A stretch of DNA of 26,249 bases, from positions 1 to 26,249 of the IMG/VR virus record IMGVR_UViG_3300042306_000142; one strand, 5' to 3'. Shown here piece after piece: positions 16,564 to 22,795 of this stretch. The DNA comes from a virus. Positions within the stretch are counted from its first letter, which is position 1. Each line of letters begins with the position of its first letter. The notes beneath the pieces are model-generated. The model did no database searches. It saw only the letters and a list, made by a program, of their open reading frames with translations, and had not been told where the DNA came from. A program made the translations under genes and the position numbers.

Positions 16564-18510
16564 TCACGAAATGTAAGGTCCAGGATCTTGGAACTTACCG
16601 TTTAAATTAATCTCGAAGTGTAGGTGATGTCCTGTAGAATTTCCAGTATTGTTGACCTGCATAATTTGCTGTCCTGCCTTTACCTTATCTCCCACTTTTA
16701 CCTTGAGAGACCCCTCGTTTGCATGGGCATATACAGATGTATAACCTCCACCATGATCAATGGTAATACGTAAACCATATCCAGAACCTTCACCATAGTG
16801 TTTACCTGCATTTTGCCAACCTGCTTTAATAACTGTACCATCTTTGACTGCGAAAACTGGAGTACCCTTTGGTGCTCCAATATCATACCCTTTATGTCCT
16901 GTAGATGCACCAGAGGTAGGTGCTTGCCTTGGTCCAGTTTTACTTGTAATTCTACCCTTACCACCAGTTGGGTGAGTCCAACCTGCTTTATTGATCGGTC
17001 CAGGAGATGACGGAGATACACCATTTTGCTGATCTGCCTGCACTTCAGGATCATCTGCTGCTGGTGGGGTTGGTGCGGGTGCACGTGTGATTGCTTGGAA
17101 TGCCGTATGGAAAGAATCCTTAGCAATTTCCAAAATCATATTATGTGCTACTGGAGTCATCTTGTGGTGAATCGCGGTAATCATCCATACACCAGAAAGA
17201 AAGGGATCCCAATGGTTTTTTGGATCTGATTTATCTGCACTGTCTCCGACCTTGGGATATTTAAAGTTGATAATCTTACCAACTTCAGCGTCAGTTCTTC
17301 CAGGAACTGTAATATGCATACGCAATCCAGAAATATCTTCAAGAACGCTTTGTCTCATACCCAACCATTTATCTGGTGCATAGTCTAGTAATTCATCGTC
17401 ACTAGTAGTAAGAACTTTTCTATGCACAGGACGGAAGAAACGTTTAGACAATGCTGAACGAGTTACGTTGGCAGGATATGTCATATTATCTTTTGATTTC
17501 TCATCAAATGTTGCTTTACCATTTTCAATACGGTAATTTTCCATATGAATAATATCAGGATATGAATATGAATAATCGTGTGGTGCGTTTGTCGCTTCTT
17601 TAATCATAATATCGAAAATTGTTGTAGTGCTGGCGAATCTTCCTTGATCCTGCGACTTTAGAATATCTACTTGTTCATTAAAACGAATATCAGATACAGT
17701 GTTGAAACCTTTGTCCAATCCTGGTTTGGAAGTATCAAAAGTTATTCCCCCAGTCAAATTTGTTTCAGGGTTGACAGGTTTTTGTAAATATACATACTCA
17801 GCAAATACAGAACTATCGTCTAATTGACTCTTAATCAAATTGTCAATAGAAGTAAAATAGAATTGTCTAGTAGTTTCATAGAACAAGAAACTCGGCGATT
17901 TTTGTTTAGCACCGATAGATCTTTGCGCTACATAATTGAGGCAACGGAATGGTGACCACATATTTGCAACGAATGCAATTTTACCCTCGTGTGGAGTATC
18001 TGCGATGACCATCGGAGTTTCATCTTTATTATCGATTCCACCGAAGCAACGTTTTTGCTTTAGATAATCAGTATAAAGTTTATCTGCGATTTCATCGGTA
18101 GTACCCTCGTACTTTTTACTTACTTGAGTAATATTATCACTGACTGCTTCCATGGAACAGAAGTATAATGCATACATTTGTTCACGGTCAGCATTCAACA
18201 TTCTATTCTTAATCGAATAAATTGAAAATGTCTTTTTGATACTTTCACCATATTCATCACCAAAAGATGGAGTTTGGACCCAAAGATTTAAAAGTTCGTC
18301 TCCAACGAGAGGTAATCCAGAAAGAAGTTCTTTCGAGTCTACAACAATCAGAACACCCTGTAGTGCATTGGAAAATATATCCTCATAGATGTTAAGTTCG
18401 ACAATAAAATTTTTGATGTCAAGAACCTCGCCGTTGACACTTTGAATCTCAACAGTCTTAAAAGAAACGTCACCTGGATTTGATAACTGTTTTGATTTTG
18501 GATCCGACAT
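16564..18510 (-). CDS. Baseplate hub protein (gp27-like position) fused to M23 endopeptidase
   Basis: The product is 648 aa. Residues about 15-470 are a hub-type domain: an N-terminal 'FIVELNIYEDIFSNALQGVL' strand region, a central 'FLFYETTRQFYFTSIDNL' segment and a 'GLRMHITVPGRTDAEVGKII' then 'SGVWMITAIHHKM' ending, the layout of gp27/gpD-type hub proteins. T4 gp27 itself is 391 aa and similarity is at the level of arrangement, so the gp27 name is an inference. A Pro-rich linker (477-505) leads to a complete M23 (LytM-type) metallopeptidase at about 515-648, with GHKGYD (H539, D543), YAH (H596) and HLHFE (H629, H631). M23 enzymes cut peptide cross-bridges. The gene directly precedes gp5, as hub trimers pair with gp5. 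Confidence 0.88.
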   Translation of the reverse strand: MSDPKSKQLSNPGDVSFKTVEIQSVNGEVLDIKNFIVELNIYEDIFSNALQGVLIVVDSKELLSGLPLVGDELLNLWVQTPSFGDEYGESIKKTFSIYSIKNRMLNADREQMYALYFCSMEAVSDNITQVSKKYEGTTDEIADKLYTDYLKQKRCFGGIDNKDETPMVIADTPHEGKIAFVANMWSPFRCLNYVAQRSIGAKQKSPSFLFYETTRQFYFTSIDNLIKSQLDDSSVFAEYVYLQKPVNPETNLTGGITFDTSKPGLDKGFNTVSDIRFNEQVDILKSQDQGRFASTTTIFDIMIKEATNAPHDYSYSYPDIIHMENYRIENGKATFDEKSKDNMTYPANVTRSALSKRFFRPVHRKVLTTSDDELLDYAPDKWLGMRQSVLEDISGLRMHITVPGRTDAEVGKIINFKYPKVGDSADKSDPKNHWDPFLSGVWMITAIHHKMTPVAHNMILEIAKDSFHTAFQAITRAPAPTPPAADDPEVQADQQNGVSPSSPGPINKAGWTHPTGGKGRITSKTGPRQAPTSGASTGHKGYDIGAPKGTPVFAVKDGTVIKAGWQNAGKHYGEGSGYGLRITIDHGGGYTSVYAHANEGSLKVKVGDKVKAGQQIMQVNNTGNSTGHHLHFEINLNGKFQDPGPYIS

Positions 18511-18511
18511 A

Positions 18512-19042
18512 TTATACTCTAATTAATCTTTGGAATTCCGAAACAAACTTACCAATTAAATTCTTTGGAATATACTTTATTTGTCGCTTCTGCTCATTTA
18601 ACTCGACTTCATAGTCCCAGTTCGAAACTGGTTCATGTTCACCCGATAGAACTTTTGCCGAATTATAATCAACAATAATTCCTTGTGGGACACCTTGTGA
18701 TGCAAGCATATCTGTAGTCCTGTAATGATGCACTGCTTGGTATATATTATTCTCACCGTATTTTTCTACGCAATACGAATAAAGATCTTTATCTTTTCTT
18801 GGCCATTCTTCGCGAACATCAACGATATTGTTTGTCAGTAGTAGAACCCAATGATAATCTTCTCTTCCATACATTTTATATGCGAGCAATTCTGGAGTTT
18901 CTCCATTTTCAATGTAAGTTGTTTCTAAAAAGTCCACATTTTTAATAGGAGTTTTTGGTGCTACACGAAGAAAAATATCTGTGATGCCCTTATAGGTGCC
19001 ATCGAACTTTCCTCTTAATACTGGAAATTGTCTAAAATACAT
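18512..19042 (-). CDS. 53: Baseplate wedge protein gp53
   Basis: The product is 176 aa (T4 gp53, 196 aa). It shows the family pattern of 'GETPELLAYKMYGREDYHWV' then LLLTNNIVD, equivalent to T4 'PEELANAIYGNPQLYWVLLM', and a C-terminal 'NEQKRQIKYIPKNLIGKFVS' like T4 'NEKLRQIKIIAKSDINSFMN'. gp53 contains a LysM-like fold and clamps the wedge core around gp6 and gp25. The start is supported by AAGGA 7 nt upstream of the ATG. It follows gp48 with a 1-nt gap and is followed 1 nt later by the hub gene. Confidence 0.95.
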   Translation of the reverse strand: MYFRQFPVLRGKFDGTYKGITDIFLRVAPKTPIKNVDFLETTYIENGETPELLAYKMYGREDYHWVLLLTNNIVDVREEWPRKDKDLYSYCVEKYGENNIYQAVHHYRTTDMLASQGVPQGIIVDYNSAKVLSGEHEPVSNWDYEVELNEQKRQIKYIPKNLIGKFVSEFQRLIRV

Positions 19043-19043
19043 C

Positions 19044-20156
19044 TTAATATCCTTGATTGACTCTTTGTGCAGTCATTAGTTCTAGTTCTAAGAATTCTAG
19101 ACGCATAGTCGCATGGGTTGGCATACCATTATCGAATGTAGTAAATCCAGTATCACTTCCATAATCTATTGTCATATTAGTAAGAACGCAAGTGGAAATT
19201 TTGCGAACAAATTGGTTTTCTTTTCCTGCATGATAATATACAATGGTAAATTCTGAAGGATAGTTGAAGAAGTATCCAGAGTCTTTGAGTTCTGGATGCA
19301 TATGATATGCAAACTTTTGAATGATTCCCATACTATCCCCCTTTCCGCCAGTTGTGCGATTAAAAATCGCCTTTGCTTCTGCTTCACTTCTTGGGGCAAA
19401 ATTATATTCGAATATAAAAGATCTATTACTCATCGATTTGAAGAATTGTTCTTTGTATGGGTTGGTCACAGTTTTAGTTGTGGATTCTAGCACTTTATTA
19501 ACATCAAGCGCATTGTCGCTTAAAACTTTAGAAATTTTACCGCCTGAACGTAATGCCAGTTTCATGTTATCTGTACTTAGTGGATTCATTGCACCCAAGA
19601 GAGACTGGTTACCAGCACCGATCGCACCGAGCAATGTGCCCATTTCACCTTCTTTCCAAGTTGCTCGATATCCTGCAGACATTTTATTTTCAGGCATCTG
19701 TAGAGCAATGGCACCAGCACCTGTATATAGTTCCTGATTACCTGACAATGCTCCGATGGCACCACCAACAAGTCCACCACCTAAAGTTTTTGCTGCAACG
19801 CTACCAAGGCGACCCAAAAGACTAACGCCACCAGCATTTTTACCGCCACCATTAGTCAACTGTTCTGCGATGCCAAGACCAGCACCAATACCTGCACCTA
19901 GAGCAGCAGTTTGAGCAGTGGCATTTTTTGGTTGTTGTGTATTTTGCTGACTTTTATCAAAGACCTGTCCACCATTGTTCTTGAACGATTCACCAAGACG
20001 AGAACCTTCTCTTACCAATGGATAAAAGACAACATAATGCGGGGATTGCGTTTCTACATCAAGTGGATACCGAAGCGCACTGCCACTATCGATTCCATAT
20101 TTTTGAATGTGCGCTTCTCTCGCATCATCTTTTGGCGTAAATTTGATTTGCGACAC
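19044..20156 (-). CDS. 48: Baseplate tail-tube junction protein gp48
   Basis: The product is 370 aa (T4 gp48, 364 aa). The C-terminal half, 'FIFEYNFAPRSEAEAKAIFN' with 'YPSEFTIVYYHAGKENQFV', 'TCVLTNMTIDYGSDTG' and 'PTHATMRLEFLELELMTAQR', follows T4 gp48's 'KVFTWDLTPRSTEDL...I...F' and its closing 'FTLEITMREIITLNR'. This is the tail-tube fold used by gp48, gp54 and gp19. The middle (about 85-145) is Gly/Ala-rich and hydrophobic. gp48 sits on the hub and starts the tube with gp54. The start is GTG (V in the genome, read as Met), chosen because AAGGGA lies 9 nt upstream and a late promoter lies 33 nt upstream. It is the first gene of the minus-strand operon. Confidence 0.88.
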   Translation of the reverse strand: MSQIKFTPKDDAREAHIQKYGIDSGSALRYPLDVETQSPHYVVFYPLVREGSRLGESFKNNGGQVFDKSQQNTQQPKNATAQTAALGAGIGAGLGIAEQLTNGGGKNAGGVSLLGRLGSVAAKTLGGGLVGGAIGALSGNQELYTGAGAIALQMPENKMSAGYRATWKEGEMGTLLGAIGAGNQSLLGAMNPLSTDNMKLALRSGGKISKVLSDNALDVNKVLESTTKTVTNPYKEQFFKSMSNRSFIFEYNFAPRSEAEAKAIFNRTTGGKGDSMGIIQKFAYHMHPELKDSGYFFNYPSEFTIVYYHAGKENQFVRKISTCVLTNMTIDYGSDTGFTTFDNGMPTHATMRLEFLELELMTAQRVNQGY

Positions 20157-20157
20157 G

Positions 20158-20165
20158 AATAAATA
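20158..20165 (+). promoter_or_regulatory. Possible late-promoter element for gp4
   Basis: The plus strand reads AATAAATA, one mismatch from the T4 late -10 element TATAAATA. Transcription would start about 20172-20175, roughly 22 nt before the gp4 ATG. It overlaps the ribosome-site region of the opposite gp48 gene. One mismatch in an A/T-rich gap makes this weak. Confidence 0.3.
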
Positions 20166-20171
20166 TCCCTT
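20166..20171 (-). promoter_or_regulatory. Ribosome binding site deciding the GTG start of gp48
   Basis: The minus strand reads AAGGGA, followed by a 9-nt spacer and GTG at 20156. It supports GTG as the true start because no ATG occurs nearby in frame and the next ATG would be far inside the protein. Confidence 0.65.
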
Positions 20172-20188
20172 AGATTGGTATTTTCTTA

Positions 20189-20196
20189 TATTTATA
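20189..20196 (-). promoter_or_regulatory. T4-type late promoter for the minus-strand baseplate operon
   Basis: The minus strand reads TATAAATA, an exact match to the T4 late promoter core recognised by sigma gp55 with the sliding clamp. It is followed by an A-rich initial transcribed region, AAGGGA and the GTG of gp48, giving a leader of about 25 nt. The element overlaps by one base the ATG of the divergent gp4 gene. Confidence 0.65.
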
Positions 20197-20639
20197 TGGT
20201 TTATTCAAAAGATTCACTCAAAGGCAGATATAATATACAGAAACCCAATAAGTATATCGGGGATCCGAGCAACATCATCTTCCGTTCTAGTTACGAACTA
20301 AAGTTTATGAAATGGTGTGATGCGAATGATAATGTTTCGGAGTGGGGTTCAGAAGAACTTGCAATACCATATAGATCTCCTGTTGATGGAAGAGTCCATA
20401 GATACTTCGTCGACTTCTATATTAAAGTCAATGATCAACGTTACTTGATAGAAATTAAACCTGCTAAGTTTACGCAGGAACCCAAAATCCCAAAACGAAG
20501 AACAAAACAGTTTCTCCAAGAAGTAATGAATTGGGGTGTGAATCAAGCAAAGTGGAAAGCAGCAACTGAATTCTGTTTAGATAGAAAATGGAAATTCCTG
20601 ATATTAACTGAAAAAGAATTGGGAATAACGAATAAATAG
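20196..20639 (+). CDS. 4: Head completion protein gp4
   Basis: The product is 147 aa (T4 gp4, 150 aa). The sequence 'YIGDPSNIIFRSSYELKFMK', then 'VSEWGSEELAIPYRSPVDGR', 'VHRYFVDFYI', LIEIKPAK and 'NQAKWKAATEFC' is the well-conserved gp4/TnsA-like family pattern. E34, D73, E86 and K88 form a PD-(D/E)xK-like nuclease arrangement. gp4 is needed, with gp2, to finish filled heads before tail joining. I chose the ATG at 20196 over an in-frame TTG at 20175 because homologues begin a few residues before the Y-N-I-Q-K-P-N-K-Y segment. No Shine-Dalgarno is evident. It opens the plus-strand operon, divergent from gp48. T4 has the related order 2-4-53 on one strand. Confidence 0.93.
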   Translation: MVYSKDSLKGRYNIQKPNKYIGDPSNIIFRSSYELKFMKWCDANDNVSEWGSEELAIPYRSPVDGRVHRYFVDFYIKVNDQRYLIEIKPAKFTQEPKIPKRRTKQFLQEVMNWGVNQAKWKAATEFCLDRKWKFLILTEKELGITNK

Positions 20640-20644
20640 TTATT

Positions 20645-21217
20645 ATGGCAAATCCTTTCGAAAACCTTCGTGCTAAAGCTGGGGATGGACAAAAGTCTAT
20701 CTGGTGGTATATGCGCAATGCTCAAAAATTAGTCGGCGCGAGTTTATCGCCGAATACAGCAATGCAATCTGATATTGGAGAACTAAAGTCAAACATCGAA
20801 ATCGGTTCGATGTATATGTACTATTACGATCCAAAATGGAAAAACGAATTACCATTCTATGATGCCTTCCCGTTAGTGCTGCCATTCGGTCCAGCACCTG
20901 GAGGGTTTTATGGTATCAATCTGCACTACGCACCATATCTGGTAAGAGGAAAGATTCTAGGCGAGTTGCTTGATTACACAAATTCAAAAACATTTAGTCC
21001 CACTACCAAAATTCAAATGTCGTATCAAATGTTACAGAGCATTAGCACTGCAAATGAGGTTAAACCTTGCATCAAGCATTATTTGACAACTCATGTGCAA
21101 TCAAGATTTATGAAGATAAATCCCATCGACTGGAAAAGTGCCATATTTTTACCCCTTGAAGCATTCCAGAAAAAAACAAAAGAAGAAGTATTCAGAGACT
21201 CGAGGAGTAAATACTAA
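20645..21217 (+). CDS. Probable DNA end protector protein, gp2-like
   Basis: The product is 190 aa. Its core, 'YYYDPKWKNELPFYDAFPLV' then GFYGINLHYAPYLVRGKIL, 'KPCIKHYLTTHVQSRFMKI' and FLPLEAFQKKTK, is a pattern I know from proteins of marine T4-like phages labelled DNA end protector (gp2). T4 gp2 is longer (274 aa), so homology to T4 gp2 is not certain from sequence alone. The position next to gp4, as in T4 2-4, supports the name. gp2 caps the DNA ends in the head and protects them from RecBCD. The ATG is 5 nt after the gp4 stop; its last codon overlaps the next ATG (TAATG). No classic ribosome site is seen. Confidence 0.55.
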   Translation: MANPFENLRAKAGDGQKSIWWYMRNAQKLVGASLSPNTAMQSDIGELKSNIEIGSMYMYYYDPKWKNELPFYDAFPLVLPFGPAPGGFYGINLHYAPYLVRGKILGELLDYTNSKTFSPTTKIQMSYQMLQSISTANEVKPCIKHYLTTHVQSRFMKINPIDWKSAIFLPLEAFQKKTKEEVFRDSRSKY

Positions 21218-21921
21218 TGGCAGCGGCAGGCAACGGGATACAAGAATTTCTCGCAGAAGTGGGTGCAAAGGACTTAGCACGTTCACACAGATTCGAAGTA
21301 ATTCTCGGCACACCGAAATGTATGAATGGTTTGGAAAATAGCATTACCAATGCACTTCTAAATATTCCTGGAGTTCCAGAAGCATCAGAATTTCTTCTGG
21401 GACAGAAAAACACTCCCGAAAATAATAACACTGCTTATACATCACTAATGTGCGAAGAAGCAATCTTTCCTGGATTAGTGATGGGTTCAAAACCATTCAA
21501 GTATAATAACCGTGTCGAGAATCGAGCAACTTTTCTAGACTATACTGGCGAATCTGCAACATTTACTTTCCTTTGTGATAAAGACTGGAAAGTAAAGAAA
21601 TACTTCGACACATGGATGCGCAAGATCGTAAATCCTGAGAAACGATATGTTGGATATTATGAGGATTATACGTGTCAAATCGTTTTAAATTCACTGGATC
21701 AAAACGACCAAGTAACACAAACATGGATCATGGAAGAAGCATGGCCTAGAGCAATGGCACCTGTTTCATTAGCATGGTCCAATACACAATTCGTTAGACT
21801 GCCAATAACCTTTACATTTAGAAATTGGAGACTGCAGCAAAATGTCGGATCAAGAATGGAAAATGTGCTTGGTGGACTGGCTGGCGATACATATGCGGAC
21901 AGAGGGCAACCCCTCGGATAA
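21217..21921 (+). CDS. 54: Tail-tube-fold protein, probable baseplate tube initiator gp54
   Basis: The product is 234 aa. It has the gp19/gp54 tail-tube layout: an N-terminal 'FEVILGTP' strand, a middle 'CEEAIFPGLVMGSKPFKYNN' loop, 'ATFTFLCDKDWKVKKYFDTW' and a long strand pair ending 'RLPITFTFRNWRLQQ'. In T4 gp54 (320 aa) the equivalent segments are 'KMPENRLSYETDWNYN', 'PLVISFRMDSEACNYRAMQDW' and 'TTFDVTFAYRV'. gp54 tops gp48 and is the platform for gp19 tube rings. A gp19 tube protein is the main alternative, but gp19 genes normally sit next to the sheath gene gp18, which is absent here. Its ATG overlaps the upstream stop. Confidence 0.7.
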   Translation: MAAAGNGIQEFLAEVGAKDLARSHRFEVILGTPKCMNGLENSITNALLNIPGVPEASEFLLGQKNTPENNNTAYTSLMCEEAIFPGLVMGSKPFKYNNRVENRATFLDYTGESATFTFLCDKDWKVKKYFDTWMRKIVNPEKRYVGYYEDYTCQIVLNSLDQNDQVTQTWIMEEAWPRAMAPVSLAWSNTQFVRLPITFTFRNWRLQQNVGSRMENVLGGLAGDTYADRGQPLG

Positions 21922-21927
21922 ATTATT

Positions 21928-21933
21928 AGGAGA
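21928..21933 (+). promoter_or_regulatory. Strong ribosome binding site of gp26
   Basis: AGGAGA lies 5 nt upstream of the gp26 ATG. It is the clearest Shine-Dalgarno of the plus-strand operon and contrasts with the lack of one before the next, gp51-like frame. Confidence 0.75.
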
Positions 21934-21938
21934 ATATT

Positions 21939-22619
21939 ATGTTACCTGTTATGGAAACACCAACGTTTTACGTTGAAATGATTGGAAGTAAAGAGCGAGT
22001 TAAATTCAGACCATTCTTAGTTAGAGAAGAAAAGTTGCTGATCATGGCATCAGAATCTGAAGATCAATCTGAAATGTTAAACGTGATGCAAGAAATTGTC
22101 GACGTTTGTAGTTTCGGTAAATTGGTAGGCAAAGATCTCCCGTTCTTTGAACTCCAAAATATCTTCATTAAACTTCGCTCTGAATCTATTGGTCAGATTA
22201 CCGAGTTTAATTTGGTATGTGGTGAGTGCGGTCATAAGACTGCAGCGGAACTTGACTTGACAACAATTAAACCCACCATTACCGAGGGTCATACAAATAA
22301 AATCGATTTCGGAAACGGTCTTGGGGTTATTATGCGGTATCCAACTTCGATCGATATGGGAGGCGATTCCGTAACATATGATTTAGTAGTTTCTTGCATC
22401 GATAGTGTCTACACTACAGATGAAGTCTTCACAACTAAAGATATTCAACGAAAAGACGTAGAGCAATTTGTTGACAATCTAACCTCTTCACAGTTTAAGA
22501 AGATTACAGAATTCTTTCTTTCTATGCCCAGAGTCGAACATAAGATTGAGTACGATTGCTCGAACTGTTCAACAAATAATGTAATTTTCCTCGACGGTGT
22601 AGAAAGTTTTTTCGAATAA
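21939..22619 (+). CDS. 26: Baseplate hub / tail-assembly chaperone gp26
   Basis: The product is 226 aa (T4 gp26, 208 aa) of the T4_baseplate family. It starts 'MLPVMETPTFYVEMIGSKER' then VKFRPFLVREEKLLIMASES, the family signature. Four cysteines, C94-GE-C97 and C207-SN-C210, would make a zinc ribbon, as in many family members. T4 gp26 is classed with baseplate hub assembly. By position, directly before the tape-measure gene, and by its -1 frameshift signal it corresponds to the lambda gpG-type tail-assembly chaperones. Its last codons (VESFFE) contain the slippery T TTT TTC. The start has a strong AGGAGA ribosome site. Confidence 0.92.
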   Translation: MLPVMETPTFYVEMIGSKERVKFRPFLVREEKLLIMASESEDQSEMLNVMQEIVDVCSFGKLVGKDLPFFELQNIFIKLRSESIGQITEFNLVCGECGHKTAAELDLTTIKPTITEGHTNKIDFGNGLGVIMRYPTSIDMGGDSVTYDLVVSCIDSVYTTDEVFTTKDIQRKDVEQFVDNLTSSQFKKITEFFLSMPRVEHKIEYDCSNCSTNNVIFLDGVESFFE

Positions 22620-22644
22620 CCCTTTCTCATGACAACATGAGGAA
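22607..22644 (+). promoter_or_regulatory. -1 programmed ribosomal frameshift signal
   Basis: Three elements lie in order. The slippery heptamer T TTT TTC is at 22607-22613, in the right phase with the gp26 codons TTT TTC. A 9-nt spacer (22614-22622) holds the gp26 stop. A stem-loop lies at 22623-22644, with 9 pairs (eight Watson-Crick, one G-U): left arm TTTCTCATG, loop ACAA, right arm CATGAGGAA. Heptamer type, spacing and stem fit established -1 frameshift signals. The ATG of the gp51-like frame (22637) is buried in the right arm. Confidence 0.75.
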
Positions 22645-22795
22645 TCATTATAAGACCAACTTTATTTTAATGCACGAACATAAATATTCGTTAAGTGAAC
22701 TTGAAAATATGATTCCTTGGGAAAGGGAAGTTTATGTTGGTTTATTGGCAATGCACTTAAAAGAAAAAGCAGATAAGCAAAGGCAGCAACAATAA
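22637..22795 (+). CDS. Short gp51-like frame, likely C-terminal part of the tail-assembly chaperone
   Basis: This is a 52-codon frame in the -1 phase relative to gp26. The product has 'YKTNFILMHEHKYSLSELEN' then MIPWEREVYVGLLAMHLKEK and a Lys/Gln-rich end. The 'L.ELE.M.PWER..Y..LL....KE' pattern is typical of the short second frames of tail-assembly chaperones and of small gp51-type hub assembly proteins annotated in marine T4-like phages. T4 gp51 is larger (249 aa), and T4 also places 51 right after 26. Its ATG has no Shine-Dalgarno and is sequestered in a hairpin, so expression as a frameshift extension of gp26 is more likely than independent initiation. Its stop overlaps the tape-measure ATG (TAATG). 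Confidence 0.7.
   Translation: MRNHYKTNFILMHEHKYSLSELENMIPWEREVYVGLLAMHLKEKADKQRQQQ

Larger units (their letters stand above)
21939..22795 (+). other. Predicted gp26-gp51 frameshift fusion
   Basis: A -1 shift on T TTT TTC at 22607-22613 would leave the gp26 frame after residue 225 and continue through CGA ATA ACC CTT TCT CAT GAC AAC into the 52-codon gp51-like frame, which is open without interruption. The predicted product is 285 aa: 225 from gp26, 8 linker residues (RITLSHDN) and 52 from the short frame. This copies the G/GT arrangement of tail-assembly chaperones upstream of tape-measure genes in siphoviruses and P2-like myoviruses. The shift itself is inferred from sequence only. Confidence 0.7.

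Noticed and set aside
20175-20195. TTG start seven codons upstream for gp4
   Set aside because: The extra residues are not part of the gp4 family pattern and there is no ribosome site before the TTG.
22629-22640. ATG at 22629 as the start of the short frame
   Set aside because: It reads Met-Thr-Thr and then a stop in the gp26 phase, so it cannot start the 52-codon frame.
22623-22644. Stem-loop after gp26 as a transcription terminator
   Set aside because: The stem is A/T-rich, has no following T run, and the operon continues through gp51 and the tape measure. The frameshift role fits better.
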